Shown: positions 34,790-43,327 of the stretch, piece by piece | Numbering within the stretch: the first letter of the stretch is position 1 | Layout of the letters: each line of letters starts with the position of its first letter | Assembly: GCF_900105585.1 (NCBI RefSeq) | Contig: NZ_FNRT01000002.1 | Coordinates: forward strand, 2,666,001 to 2,730,000 | DNA length: 64,000 nucleotides | Direction of reading: 5' to 3' | Source: Nocardioides exalbidus | Lineage (GTDB): Bacteria > Actinomycetota > Actinomycetes > Propionibacteriales > Nocardioidaceae | Position numbers and translations under genes: made by a program | The notes under the pieces: model-generated | Told to the model about the DNA's origin: nothing | Databases searched by the model: none | Seen by the model: the letters and a program-made list of their open reading frames with translations, nothing else

Positions 34790-35479
34790 GTGAGTCAGCC
34801 CGTCACCCCGGACCCGTCGCAGGACGGCCGCTTCGCCAGCGGCAAGGTCGTCGAGCACCTGCGGGGCCTGATCCTGTCCGGCGCCCTCGCCCCCGGCGCC
34901 CGGATCCGGCAGGAGGAGGTCGCCGCGGAGCTCGGCTCGAGCCGGCTGCCCGTGCGCGAGGCGCTGCAGATCCTGCGCCACCAGGGACTGGTGCGCCTCA
35001 AGCCCAACTCCGGCGCGAGCGTGATGCCGTTCGACCCGGCCGAGTGCGACCTGATCTACCGGGTGCGCGAGCAGGTGGAGCCGATCGTCCTGGCGGAGTC
35101 GGTCCCGCACCTGACGGATCAGCAGGTCGCCGAGCTCGGCGACCTCCAGCAGCAGATCGCCGGGACCCGGGACGTGGAGGAGTTCCTCGACCTCGACCGC
35201 CGCTTCCACCTGCTCACCTACGCCGGCTGCCCGATGGAGTCGATGCTCGAGATGGTCGAGCGGTTCTGGGACACCACCCAGCACTACCGACGGCTCTACA
35301 CCCGCCTGCTCGGCGACGAGGGCGAGGCCGACGACGCCGGCTGGTGGATCGCCGATGCCGAGCACCGGCTGATGCTGGCGGCGATCCGCGAGGGCGACGG
35401 GGCACAGGCCGGGCACCTCCTCGCCGGGCACGTCCAGCGCAGCAGGATCCGCCTGGCGGACAGCTCGCTGGAGCGGTAG
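34790..35479 (+). CDS. GntR-family regulator, FadR/FCD subfamily
   Basis: A 229-residue regulator. The N-terminal winged helix (RIRQEEVAAELGSSRLPVRE) is followed by an FCD ligand domain with metal-binding His candidates (RRFHLLTY, AEHRLML, LAGHVQRSR). FCD regulators sense organic acids. It is divergent from the E1-E2-VOC operon and probably represses it and itself through the TTGGATCCAA site. GTG 34790 is leaderless by promoter position. Confidence 0.92.
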   Translation: MSQPVTPDPSQDGRFASGKVVEHLRGLILSGALAPGARIRQEEVAAELGSSRLPVREALQILRHQGLVRLKPNSGASVMPFDPAECDLIYRVREQVEPIVLAESVPHLTDQQVAELGDLQQQIAGTRDVEEFLDLDRRFHLLTYAGCPMESMLEMVERFWDTTQHYRRLYTRLLGDEGEADDAGWWIADAEHRLMLAAIREGDGAQAGHLLAGHVQRSRIRLADSSLER

Positions 35480-35494
35480 GGGAGGATCGTCGGC

Positions 35495-36337
35495 GTGAAG
35501 GCCCTCCTCCCGCTCGCGCTCGCCGCGCTGCTCGCCACGGGGTGCAGCGCCGGCGACGGGTCCGACGAGGACGGGCAGGTCGAGGCCGGACACACCCACG
35601 CTCCCGGGCAGGGCCACACCTCGCTCCCGGTGGGCGACGGCACGCGCGTCAGCGAGGTCGGCTACTCCCTCGACGGGCTCCAGGTCCGCGAGCGCGCCGA
35701 CGGCATCGGCGAGCTGCGCTTCCGCATCGACGACTACGACGGCGACCCGGTCACCGACTACGTCGAGGAGCTCACCAAGGACCTCCACCTCTACGTCGTC
35801 AACGACGACCTCACCGTCTTCCGGCACCTCCACCCGACCCTCGACGACGAGGGCACCTGGTCGGCGCCGTTCGACGTGCCCGACGCCGGCGGCTACCGCG
35901 CCGTGACCGAGTTCACCGCGGTGGACGAGGGTGGCAACGGCGACCACGTCATCCTCGGCCGACCGCTCGCCCTGCCGCCCGGTGACCCGGGTGACACGGT
36001 CGCCGACGACGCGGTGGTCGGCGTGACCGTCTCGGAGTCGCCGACCACGGGTCCCGACGGCGAGCTCCGGCTCGTCGTGCGGGATGCGGACGGCCGGCCG
36101 GTCAACCTCGGCACGTACCTCGGCGCCTACAGCCACGTCACCGGCTTCAACACCGAGACCGGCGCGATGGTGCACCTGCACCCGCTCGACGCGCCCGAGA
36201 TCACCGAGGCCGGCTCCGAGCTGACGTTCCACTCCGAGATCGAGCAGGCCGGCGAGTACCGCCTGTTCGTGCAGGTGCGCGTCGACGGCTTCCTGCACAC
36301 GGTGCCCGTCGAGCTCACGGTCGCACGCTCAGCCTGA
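35495..36337 (+). CDS. Secreted lipoprotein linked to copper-handling genes
   Basis: A 280-residue lipoprotein: signal peptide with lipobox LLATGC (C17), then a His-rich spacer (GHTHAPGQGHTSLP) and two Ig-like halves with repeated His-x-His patches (FRHLHPTLDD; YSHVTGFNTETGAMVHLHP). These resemble extracytoplasmic metal-binding domains. GTG start with GGGGAGGA upstream. It converges with the CopC-CopD gene, overlapping it by 23 bases at the 3' ends. Metal binding is inferred; no enzyme motif seen. Confidence 0.8.
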   Translation: MKALLPLALAALLATGCSAGDGSDEDGQVEAGHTHAPGQGHTSLPVGDGTRVSEVGYSLDGLQVRERADGIGELRFRIDDYDGDPVTDYVEELTKDLHLYVVNDDLTVFRHLHPTLDDEGTWSAPFDVPDAGGYRAVTEFTAVDEGGNGDHVILGRPLALPPGDPGDTVADDAVVGVTVSESPTTGPDGELRLVVRDADGRPVNLGTYLGAYSHVTGFNTETGAMVHLHPLDAPEITEAGSELTFHSEIEQAGEYRLFVQVRVDGFLHTVPVELTVARSA

Positions 36338-38006
36338 CCGTCGTCACGGGGTTCTCGAAGCGGCTCAGCGGGATGCTGACCTGCACCTCCCACTCGCCGG
36401 CGCGCGGGATCACGACCCTGCCGCGGTACGTGCCGGCGGCGATCGGCACCACCGCGACGGCGCCGATGTCGAGGCCCTCGGTGCGCAGCTCCACCACCGG
36501 GTTCGACGGCGGGTCGTAGGGCTCGCCGCTGGCGTCCTGCACCTGCACGAGCACGGTGTTGGAGCCCGTACGCCGGGGGTCGAGGACCGCGAGCACGCGC
36601 AGGTCGCCGGCGGTCGCGGCGCCGACGCCGGTGGTGCCGGACGCCGCGGTGACGGGCGCCGGACGGGGGGACTGGTTGACGAGGAAGCCGGTCACGCCGA
36701 GCAGCACGACCAGCAGCGCGGCCTCGACGCGGACGGCGCGCGTGACCAGCCCGGCCGCACGCCCGCGGTCGGCGAAGCCCGTCGCCGCGCGGACCGCGGG
36801 CAGCGTCCGCCACCGGTTCCACGCGCCGATCCCGGCCACCAGCAGGGCGATCCCGATCTTGACCAGCAGGAGGCGGCCGTAGGTCGTCTCGACGAACCCG
36901 GCCCACGAGCCGAGGATCCGCCAGCTCAGGAAGGCGCCGGCGCCCGCGACGACCAGCAGGGAGACCGCCGCGAACGTCGAGAAGCGGGCCAGGGCCTGGG
37001 CGGCGAGCAGCTCCCGGCCGGCGAGCGCGCCGAGCGTGAGCACGAGCCCGACCAGGCCGCCGAGCCAGACGGCACCGGCGGTGACGTGGAGGACGTCGTA
37101 GAAGACGAGGACCGGCGACGGGGCGAAGGCGCGGGTGTGGCCGACCATCGACGGGCCGGCGAGCGCCAGCAGCGAGCCCGCTCCGAGCACGCGCGCGGCC
37201 GTGGGTCCGGGTGGCGCGTCCGACATCGTGCGCACCACGACACCCAGCCCGACGACCACCAGGGCGGCGCTGAGCAGCTCGTTGGTGACGAGGGAGACGT
37301 CGAACGACGAGACCACGTCGGTGAGCTCGAGGCCCTGGCCGTAGACCGCCGCGACCGGCACCTGCAGGACCGCGCCGACCGCGCCCGCCCCGGCGGCGTA
37401 CGACGTCAGGCGGCGCAGCCGCGAGCGCACCTCGCCACCTCCCCACGTCCGGGGCAGCACGAAGGCGACGAAGAGCGCCAGGCCGGCGGCGAGCAGCAGC
37501 CCGACGACGGTCACCACGGTGACCACGTCGCGCAGCACGGTCACGACCGCCGACGAGGTCGACGGCTCCGGCGGCGCCGCGACCGACGCGCTGGGCGAGC
37601 CGATCGAGAAGGTCAGCGCACCCGCGACGGGGTGGCCGTCGTCGGAGAGCACGTTCCATGACACGACGTAGGTGCCGTCGGCGAGGTCGGCCGCCCCGGG
37701 CAGCGTCACGGTGACGACGTCGCCGTTGGCGCCCGCCGAGGAGTCGACCGGGTCGCCCTCGGCGTCGTAGACGGCCACCTCCTGCGAGGTCAGCCGGACC
37801 GGCTCGTTGAAGGTCAGGCTCACCGACCCGGGCGCGGTCGCGACGACCGCTCCCTCCGCGGGGTCGGTGCCGACCAGCTCGGCGTGCGCCGAGGCCGGCG
37901 CGCTGCCGAGGAGCACGCAGGCACACGCGACCAGCGCGGCGAGGACCGGACCCACCCCTGTGCGGAGGATCCGGCGCCACCGCGCCGGTCGCGCGTACGT
38001 CGTCAC
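36315..38006 (-). CDS. CopC-CopD fusion, copper-binding/transport membrane protein
   Basis: A 563-residue fusion. After the signal peptide (cleavage at ASA-H41) the mature protein begins with His (HAELVGTDPAEG), the copper-site ligand of CopC; the CopC domain covers about residues 41-135. A CopD membrane domain of about eight helices follows (about 155-450), and a C-terminal extracytoplasmic YtkA-like beta domain (about 470-560). Fusion of CopC and CopD is common in actinobacteria. It probably moves or buffers copper at the membrane. Seven bases separate it from the YcnI gene upstream. Confidence 0.9.
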   Translation of the reverse strand: MTTYARPARWRRILRTGVGPVLAALVACACVLLGSAPASAHAELVGTDPAEGAVVATAPGSVSLTFNEPVRLTSQEVAVYDAEGDPVDSSAGANGDVVTVTLPGAADLADGTYVVSWNVLSDDGHPVAGALTFSIGSPSASVAAPPEPSTSSAVVTVLRDVVTVVTVVGLLLAAGLALFVAFVLPRTWGGGEVRSRLRRLTSYAAGAGAVGAVLQVPVAAVYGQGLELTDVVSSFDVSLVTNELLSAALVVVGLGVVVRTMSDAPPGPTAARVLGAGSLLALAGPSMVGHTRAFAPSPVLVFYDVLHVTAGAVWLGGLVGLVLTLGALAGRELLAAQALARFSTFAAVSLLVVAGAGAFLSWRILGSWAGFVETTYGRLLLVKIGIALLVAGIGAWNRWRTLPAVRAATGFADRGRAAGLVTRAVRVEAALLVVLLGVTGFLVNQSPRPAPVTAASGTTGVGAATAGDLRVLAVLDPRRTGSNTVLVQVQDASGEPYDPPSNPVVELRTEGLDIGAVAVVPIAAGTYRGRVVIPRAGEWEVQVSIPLSRFENPVTTVRLSVRP

Positions 38007-38013
38007 GCCCGGG

Positions 38014-38775
38014 TCACGCGGTCCTGCGCGTGCGGGCGAGGGCGACGCCGCCGAGGACGGCGCCGACGAGGCCGAGCCCGAGGCCGGCCCAGCCCAGCGC
38101 GGAGGAGCCCTCGTCGGAGTCGGAGCCGTCCGCGTCGGCTCCGGTCCCGGTCGAGGTGCTGGTCTGCTCCGCCGACTCCTCCGCCGACTCGTCCGCCGAC
38201 TCAGCGGTCTCGTCGCCGTGGTGGTCGCCCTCGGCGCTCGCCGCGGTGATCTCGAACGCCGGCGCCGGGCTCTCGAGCGCGTCGGCGTCCTGTCCCTCGG
38301 CCGGGACCTCGACCCAGCGGGTCTCGCCCTTCTCGCACGTCTGGATGGTCGGGAACGACAGCGTCTCGCCCTCGGCGTCGGGAACCTGGAGCGACAGCTC
38401 GAACCAGTCGCGCTGCCCGTCGGGCAGCGGCGTGGTCGCGGTGTAGGCGATCGAGGCGACCCGCTCGGTGACCTCGTTGCCGTGGGAGTCGGTGATGGGG
38501 TCGGCGAGCTGCTCCATCTTCTTCTCGACGTCGTAGAACGGGTTCCGGCTCGGGGTCACGGCGAGCACGGACTCGGGGACCTGGATCTCGATGCCGGTGG
38601 TCGGCGAGCCCTCGCAGCCGTGGCCGACGCTGAAGGTGACGACCGTGTAGGCGCCGGCGGCGCTGCTCGACGGGGTGGCGGTGACGTGGGCGCTCGCCGG
38701 GGCGACGAGCGAGAGGGCGATGGCCGACGTGGCGGCGGTGAGCACGCCGAGGCGCGCGAGGGTGCGGGTGGACAC
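38014..38775 (-). CDS. YcnI-family (DUF1775) copper-binding protein
   Basis: A 253-residue protein with a signal peptide ending PASA-H, so the mature N-terminus is His, as in the mono-histidine copper site of YcnI. The DUF1775 domain covers about residues 30-170; an acidic Ser/Glu-rich stalk and one C-terminal helix (ALGWAGLGLGLVGAVLGGVA) with Arg-rich tail anchor it. AGGAGA precedes the GTG start. In an operon with CopC-CopD, as usual for ycnI. Confidence 0.92.
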   Translation of the reverse strand: MSTRTLARLGVLTAATSAIALSLVAPASAHVTATPSSSAAGAYTVVTFSVGHGCEGSPTTGIEIQVPESVLAVTPSRNPFYDVEKKMEQLADPITDSHGNEVTERVASIAYTATTPLPDGQRDWFELSLQVPDAEGETLSFPTIQTCEKGETRWVEVPAEGQDADALESPAPAFEITAASAEGDHHGDETAESADESAEESAEQTSTSTGTGADADGSDSDEGSSALGWAGLGLGLVGAVLGGVALARTRRTA

Positions 38776-38853
38776 GGGTTTCTCCTGGTGGTCCTGGGGT
38801 GGGGTCCTGAGGGGTGAGGTCGGGGCGTGCGTGTCCCGCCCGGGCCTCGCGGC

Positions 38854-39432
38854 TCAGGCGGGAGCGACGACCCGCGGCGGCCCCCGCCTCGGCGGGACCA
38901 GGAGGTGGACCTGCAGGGGGTGCGTGCGCGCCTCGGTGGCGGCCGGCAGCGGACGCCCCGCGACGGGGAGGGTGGCGTGCCGGCGCAGCACGACGGCGTA
39001 CGACGCCGCCCGCCGGCCGAGCCACCACAGGAGCCCGGTGGCCAGGGTGACGGAGCCGTGGGCGAGGACCATCTGCCAGGTCCAGCCCTGTTCGGGCATG
39101 CCGGGCATCGCCGCCATCGCCGCGTGGTCGTGGTGCGCGACGAGCCCGAAGCCTTCGTGCAGTCCGAGCTGGGCGAGCGCGACGGCCGGGAGGAGCGCCC
39201 ACACGGGCACGTCGCGCGTGAAGAGGAGGAGGCCACCTGCCAGGACGACGACGGTGACCAGTGCCAGGCCCGGGCCGGTCGGGACCGTGCCGCCGGCCCA
39301 GGTGTGGGCGGACGCGGCGCCGCTCACGACCACCGCGGTCGCGGCGAGGGCGCGGGCCAGGGCATGCGGCGCACGCGCCTGCACCACCTCGGCCTCGAAC
39401 GTCACGCGCACATGGTCCCAGACGGGGTCCAT
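38854..39432 (-). CDS. Hypothetical membrane protein with His/Met-rich loop
   Basis: A 192-residue protein with about four membrane helices. A loop rich in potential copper ligands (HEGFGLVAHHDHAAMAAM) lies between helices. It sits upstream of YcnI and CopC-CopD on the same strand, so a role in copper handling or cofactor delivery is plausible. The N-terminus is uncertain (ATG 39432 or an internal GTG at VTFEAEV). No named family recognised. Confidence 0.7.
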   Translation of the reverse strand: MDPVWDHVRVTFEAEVVQARAPHALARALAATAVVVSGAASAHTWAGGTVPTGPGLALVTVVVLAGGLLLFTRDVPVWALLPAVALAQLGLHEGFGLVAHHDHAAMAAMPGMPEQGWTWQMVLAHGSVTLATGLLWWLGRRAASYAVVLRRHATLPVAGRPLPAATEARTHPLQVHLLVPPRRGPPRVVAPA

Positions 39433-39456
39433 GTGCGCGCGAGGCGTCCGGTCGGG

Positions 39457-39900
39457 CTACCAGCCGCGCGAGCCCCTCGGGCGCCGGTAGTCGGCCGGGC
39501 CGTGGCCCATCGGGCCGCCGTGTCCCGTCCGGGCCGGTGCGCACGCCGTCCGGCGACGACCCATGAAGAACATCAGCGGGAACACCAGCACCCAGAACGG
39601 CGCGTCGGTCAGCACGCTGAGCACGATCAGGACCGCCAGGACGGGCATCAGCGGGAACCGGGAGCCGCGCCCGCGGCCCCGCTGCACCGCACGGGCCGGC
39701 GGCTGCGGCGCCTGCGGGCGCGGCATGTCGCTGAAGAGCACCGCCAGGTCGGCGCGGGTGCGCGCCGTCCAGATCGCGTCGAGCCGCTCGTCGTACTCCT
39801 CGTGGTCGAGGCGTCCGTCGGCGTAGTGGCCGGCGAGGTCGGCCATCGCGCGCTCGCGGTCGGCGTCGGAGATGCGCAGGCGCGGGTCGGGCTGGCTCAT
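39457..39900 (-). CDS. DUF1707 (SHOCT-like) membrane protein
   Basis: A 147-residue protein. The N-terminal DUF1707 motif (DPRLRISDADRERAMADL to LFSDMP, residues 5-60) is typical of actinobacterial envelope proteins; two hydrophobic segments follow after a basic linker. ATG 39900 overlaps the PadR stop (ATGA), which links it to the regulator and suggests joint control through the TATCG repeats. Confidence 0.88.
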   Translation of the reverse strand: MSQPDPRLRISDADRERAMADLAGHYADGRLDHEEYDERLDAIWTARTRADLAVLFSDMPRPQAPQPPARAVQRGRGRGSRFPLMPVLAVLIVLSVLTDAPFWVLVFPLMFFMGRRRTACAPARTGHGGPMGHGPADYRRPRGSRGW

Positions 39901-40667
39901 CGCTCGACCTCGGTGTCTCCGTCACGGCCGTCGGCGAGGATGCCGTAGAGGCGGCGGCGGGTCTCGACGAGGACGTCGAGCGCGGCCCGCTTCTGGGGCT
40001 CCGACCCCTGGGTGGCGAGCTGCCACACCGCGCTGCCGACCTGGGCGATCTCGCTCTTGATGTCGGCGTGGCCGGACGGCTGGTCGGCCGGGGCCTCCGC
40101 GCGGGCGAAGGGCGCCCACACCGAGGCCAGCTCGTCGGTGTTGTCCTCGGCCCAGGCGACACCGGTGTCGGTGAGCCGGATGGTGCGGCGGCCGCGCTCG
40201 TCGTCGGACTCGACCAGGCCCTCGTCTTGCAGCTGCTGGATGGTCGGGTAGACCGAGCCGGGGGAGGGGCGCCACTCGCCGTTGCTCAGCTCCGCGATCT
40301 CCTGGATCACCTGGTAGCCGTTGATCGGCTCGTCGGCACGGCGCGCGCGGTGCAGCACGTCGATGATCGCGGTGCGGACGTCGCCGCGGCGGACCTTGGG
40401 CCCGCGCGGCTGCGGACGCTGCGGGGCGAAGGCGTTGCCGAAGATCTCGCCGAGCCACGGCGGCGGGCCGCTCTGGCGTCCGCGCCTGCTGTGCCCGCCT
40501 GCGCCACCACCCGGGCCGCCCCAGCCGTGGCTCCAGCTGCCGCTCCAGCCGCCGGTCCAGTCGTTGCCGCCGCGGGCCGGGCCGCGACGGTCGTACCGGT
40601 CGCGGGTCTCGTCGTTGTCGCTGTCGTTGCTCTCGGGCCAGTCGGACCCGGGCCACTGCTGTCCCAT
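39897..40667 (-). CDS. PadR-family transcriptional regulator
   Basis: A 256-residue regulator. A Gly/Trp/Arg-rich disordered extension of about 85 residues precedes the PadR winged helix (VRTAIIDVLHRARRADEPIN, then GSVYPTIQQLQDEGLVES and the wing DERGRRTIRLTDTG). The C-terminal helices provide dimerisation. AAGGAG precedes ATG 40667. Upstream, four phased TATCG repeats (40712-40748) make autoregulation likely. Confidence 0.92.
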   Translation of the reverse strand: MGQQWPGSDWPESNDSDNDETRDRYDRRGPARGGNDWTGGWSGSWSHGWGGPGGGAGGHSRRGRQSGPPPWLGEIFGNAFAPQRPQPRGPKVRRGDVRTAIIDVLHRARRADEPINGYQVIQEIAELSNGEWRPSPGSVYPTIQQLQDEGLVESDDERGRRTIRLTDTGVAWAEDNTDELASVWAPFARAEAPADQPSGHADIKSEIAQVGSAVWQLATQGSEPQKRAALDVLVETRRRLYGILADGRDGDTEVER

Positions 40668-40711
40668 GTCGTGCTCCTTCGTACGTGTGGTGATCCGAGA
40701 AGTTCGTGATG

Positions 40712-40748
40712 TATCGCAGATCTATCGGTGACCTATCGCGATATATCG
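40712..40748. promoter_or_regulatory. Phased TATCG repeats, probable PadR operator
   Basis: TATCG occurs at 40712, 40723, 40734 and 40744, spaced 11, 11 and 10 bases, on one helical face. The third is part of the palindrome TATCGCGATA (40734-40743). The array lies 45-80 bases upstream of padR. Confidence 0.65.
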
Positions 40749-40800
40749 TGAGCGTACGTCGGCGGAACCTGTCGTTCAAGAGCGGGTCCTGAAATTGTCC

Positions 40801-40854
40801 GAGCGGTGAGTGAGCCACGTTCCAGGCGCGCGGAATGTGGCTCACTCACCGCTC
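40801..40854. repeat. Long palindromic repeat, copy 1 (18-bp perfect arms)
   Basis: Perfect 18-bp arms (GAGCGGTGAGTGAGCCAC at 40801-40818 and its complement at 40837-40854) around an 18-base spacer, part of which can also pair. A related element with the same spacer length lies at 51832-51879. Located downstream of the LCP gene and upstream of padR; could act as a bidirectional terminator or REP-like element. Confidence 0.8.
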
Positions 40855-40876
40855 AGGCGATGGACCAGGCGAGTCG

Positions 40877-42091
40877 TCAGCCGATGACGCGACCCGTCGG
40901 CGTGCACGCCGACTTCGGCACCTTCGCGTCGTCGATGATCGCGTTGAAGAGCGCGGGCGCCCGGTCGGGGTCGGCGATGATCCGGTTCGGGTCGCTCGGG
41001 GCGTTGAGGTTCGGCATCGTGCAGGTCTGGCTCTTGCCGGTCATCGCGAGGGCGAAGCGGCCGAGGTCGAGCGGGTTCATCCCCTCGTCGACGACGATCG
41101 CGCCGGTGGCGGCGTCGTTGATCTGCCAGTAGCGCAGCGGGTTCACGAAGGTCCACGGCGACAGCGCCTCGTCGCCGATCGCGCTGATCACCTCGCGCTG
41201 GCGGGCCACGCGGTCGAGGTCGCTGAGCGCGGTGACGTGCCGGGAGCGGGAGTACGCCAGCGCGGTGATGCCGTCGACCTCCTGGCAGCCCTTCTTGATG
41301 TCGAGGCGCGCCATCGGGTCCACCATGTCCTGCTTCGGGCAGATCTCCACGCCCCCGAAGGCGTCGACGGTGTTGATCACGCTGCCGAACCCGAGCTCGA
41401 CGTAGTGGTCGATGTGGATGCCGGTCAGCGCCTCGACGCGCTGCACCAGCAGGGGCGCGCCGCCGCTCGCGAAGGCCGCGTTGATCATCTGCGTGCCGCC
41501 GCCGGGTACGTCGACCAGCGTGTCGCGCGGGATCGACATCATCGTCCGGCCGCTCGAGCCCGTGTGCAGCACGATGATCGTGTCGGTGTTGGTGCCGCCG
41601 CGCTCGGGGGTGTCGAGCTCCTTGCGCTGCTCGTCGGTGAGGTCGTCGGCCTTGTCCGAGCCGACGATCAGGTAGTTCGTGCCCGGCTGGTCGCCCGGCC
41701 GCTGGCCGGTGGGCTCGGTGTCGACCTTGTCGATCTTCGTCCAGTGGTAGAGCGGCACGCCGAGGAGGTAGACGAGGACCAGCAGCAGCACGAGCGGGAC
41801 GAGGCGCATCCGCGGACGCCACCGCCGCTTCTTCGGCCGCGCGCCGGCCGGGGTCGGGGCGGGAGTCGGCGTACGACCGCTGCCGGAGGGCGGCTGCGCA
41901 CCGGACGCGCGCGCCTCACGTCGGGCCACTGGCATCACCCGGGTCTCGTCGGGGCGGGCCTGGCTGCGCCCTCCTGCCGGCATCTGCTGCGTGGCGTCGC
42001 CGGAGGGGCCGGAGGACTGGGTCCCGTAGAGCCAGTCGTACTCGGGCGTGCCCTTCTCGGGCATCCCGGAGCCCTGTGGTCGATCAGCCAT
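40877..42091 (-). CDS. LCP (LytR-CpsA-Psr) family glycopolymer transferase
   Basis: A 404-residue protein: cytoplasmic Pro/Arg-rich tail (about 105 residues), one membrane helix (LVPLVLLLVLVYLLGVPLY) and an extracytoplasmic LCP domain with TDTIIVLHTG, SIPRDTLVDVPGGG and the Arg/Asp-rich DLDRVARQREV segment that binds polyprenyl pyrophosphate. LCP proteins attach secondary glycopolymers to peptidoglycan. ATG 42091 has no ribosome site, and a -10-like TAGCGT ends eight bases upstream (leaderless), overlapping the divergent thioesterase -10. An upstream Met in frame is unlikely. Confidence 0.92.
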   Translation of the reverse strand: MADRPQGSGMPEKGTPEYDWLYGTQSSGPSGDATQQMPAGGRSQARPDETRVMPVARREARASGAQPPSGSGRTPTPAPTPAGARPKKRRWRPRMRLVPLVLLLVLVYLLGVPLYHWTKIDKVDTEPTGQRPGDQPGTNYLIVGSDKADDLTDEQRKELDTPERGGTNTDTIIVLHTGSSGRTMMSIPRDTLVDVPGGGTQMINAAFASGGAPLLVQRVEALTGIHIDHYVELGFGSVINTVDAFGGVEICPKQDMVDPMARLDIKKGCQEVDGITALAYSRSRHVTALSDLDRVARQREVISAIGDEALSPWTFVNPLRYWQINDAATGAIVVDEGMNPLDLGRFALAMTGKSQTCTMPNLNAPSDPNRIIADPDRAPALFNAIIDDAKVPKSACTPTGRVIG

Positions 42092-42099
42092 GGGAAGTG

Positions 42100-42109
42100 A
42101 CGCTACCGT
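42100..42109. promoter_or_regulatory. Overlapping divergent -10 elements
   Basis: TAGCGT on the minus strand (42105-42100, eight bases before LCP ATG 42091) and TACCGT on the plus strand (42104-42109, seven bases before thioesterase ATG 42117) share two base pairs. Both genes lack ribosome sites, fitting leaderless starts. RNA polymerase could probably occupy only one at a time. Confidence 0.5.
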
Positions 42110-42116
42110 GCGGATC

Positions 42117-42614
42117 ATGAGCGAGGCCCGCACCACGTCCTACAGCCGGGTGAGCCTCGGGATCCTGGCCTCGGGCACCGAGGCGAACCTCCTCGGCAAC
42201 GTCCACGGCGGCGACATCATGAAGCTCGCCGACTCGACCGCGGGCGCGGTGGCCTACCGGCACAGCGGCGGTCCGGCCGTCACCGCGGCGATGGACGAGA
42301 TGACCTTCCTGGAGCCCGTGCACGTCGGCGACATCATCAAGACCTACGCCCAGGTCAACTGGGCCGGCACCTCGTCGATGGAGATCGGGGTGCGGGTCGA
42401 GGCGCAGCCCTGGGGCGACGCGGCCGACGCGCCGCTGCACGTCGCGAGCGCCTACTTCGTCTTCGTGGCGATCGACGACGAGGGCCACCCGCGACCCGTG
42501 CCGCCGCTGGAGACCGAGACCCCCGACGACGTACGACGTCAGCGCGAGGCTGAGATCCGCCGCGCGCACCGGCTGGCGAGGAAGGCCGAGATCGACCGCG
42601 GGCGCGAGGAGTGA
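42117..42614 (+). CDS. Acyl-CoA thioesterase (hot-dog fold, YciA/ACOT type)
   Basis: A 165-residue single hot-dog thioesterase: NVHGGDIMKLADSTAGAVAYRHSGG contains the helix and catalytic Asp region, followed by PVHVGDIIKTYAQVNWAGTSSMEIG. It hydrolyses acyl-CoA to free acid and CoA. The basic C-terminal helix is typical. Start ATG 42117 from the leaderless promoter. Seven bases before the GNAT gene. Confidence 0.9.
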   Translation: MSEARTTSYSRVSLGILASGTEANLLGNVHGGDIMKLADSTAGAVAYRHSGGPAVTAAMDEMTFLEPVHVGDIIKTYAQVNWAGTSSMEIGVRVEAQPWGDAADAPLHVASAYFVFVAIDDEGHPRPVPPLETETPDDVRRQREAEIRRAHRLARKAEIDRGREE

Positions 42615-42621
42615 GCACGCG

Positions 42622-43224
42622 GTGAGGGACTGGCGCCACGTCCGCACCGAGCGGCTGTGGCTCGACGAGCCGGTCGACGGCGACGCCGGGGCCCTCTTCG
42701 AGATCCACAGCGACCCCGCCTCGTGGGTGCACCTGCCGTCCGGCAGGCTGACCGACCCGGCGGTGGGGGAGTCGATGGTCGGCGCGAGCCGGCACCGGTT
42801 CGACCGCGACGGGCTGGCGTACTGGTCGGTGCGTGACGAGGACGGCGGTCCGGTCGTGGGCCGCGGCGGCTGCCTCGGCCCGGACGCCCCGCCGGACGGG
42901 CGCGGCTGGTGGAACCTCTACTACCGCTTCGACCAGGGCGTCGTGGGCCGCGGCTACGCCACCGAGATGGGGGCCGCCGCGGTCGACGCGGCCCACGACG
43001 TGGCCCCCGACCGCCCGGTGATGGCCTACCTCCTCGAGCACAACGTCGGGTCCCGCCGGACCGCGGAGAAGCTCGGCCTGCGCCTGGCCTGGCGCGGACC
43101 GGACGACGGCAACCCCGACCCCGGTGCCGTACGCCTCGTCTTCCTCGACCGCGAGCCCGACGACCTCCTCGTCGTCGCGATGGCGGCCGCCGCGATGCCC
43201 GGGTCGGGGCTGGTCCGGGCCTGA
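42622..43224 (+). CDS. GNAT-family N-acetyltransferase
   Basis: A 200-residue acetyltransferase of the RimJ/RimL type. RTERLWLDEPVDGDAGALFEIHSD at the start, the acetyl-CoA loop region FDQGVVGRGYATEMGAAAVD and LEHNVGSRRTAEKLGLRL near the end are typical. Substrate (protein N-terminus or small amine) unknown. GTG start; follows the thioesterase closely. Confidence 0.9.
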   Translation: MRDWRHVRTERLWLDEPVDGDAGALFEIHSDPASWVHLPSGRLTDPAVGESMVGASRHRFDRDGLAYWSVRDEDGGPVVGRGGCLGPDAPPDGRGWWNLYYRFDQGVVGRGYATEMGAAAVDAAHDVAPDRPVMAYLLEHNVGSRRTAEKLGLRLAWRGPDDGNPDPGAVRLVFLDREPDDLLVVAMAAAAMPGSGLVRA

Positions 43225-43271
43225 CGCGGGCCCGATCCGCGCGCGACGGCGCGTCGCGACCCGGTGGGACG

Positions 43272-43315
43272 GGTGTGACTGGTGATACTGGGCGGGCTGA
43301 CTTCCCCCAGCACAG
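43272..43315 (+). promoter_or_regulatory. Leader element shared with the PGRP amidase gene
   Basis: GGTGTGACTGGTG (43272-43284) followed by TGACTTCCCCCAGCACAG (43298-43315). The first overlaps the -10-like GATACT (43284-43289), 38 bases before ATG 43328. See the matching element at 51977-52030. Confidence 0.5.
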
Positions 43316-43327
43316 AAGAGGTACCCG

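Noticed and set aside
40801-40854. Palindrome as an insertion-sequence end
   Set aside because: No transposase or target duplication nearby; the two copies are stand-alone stem-loops.
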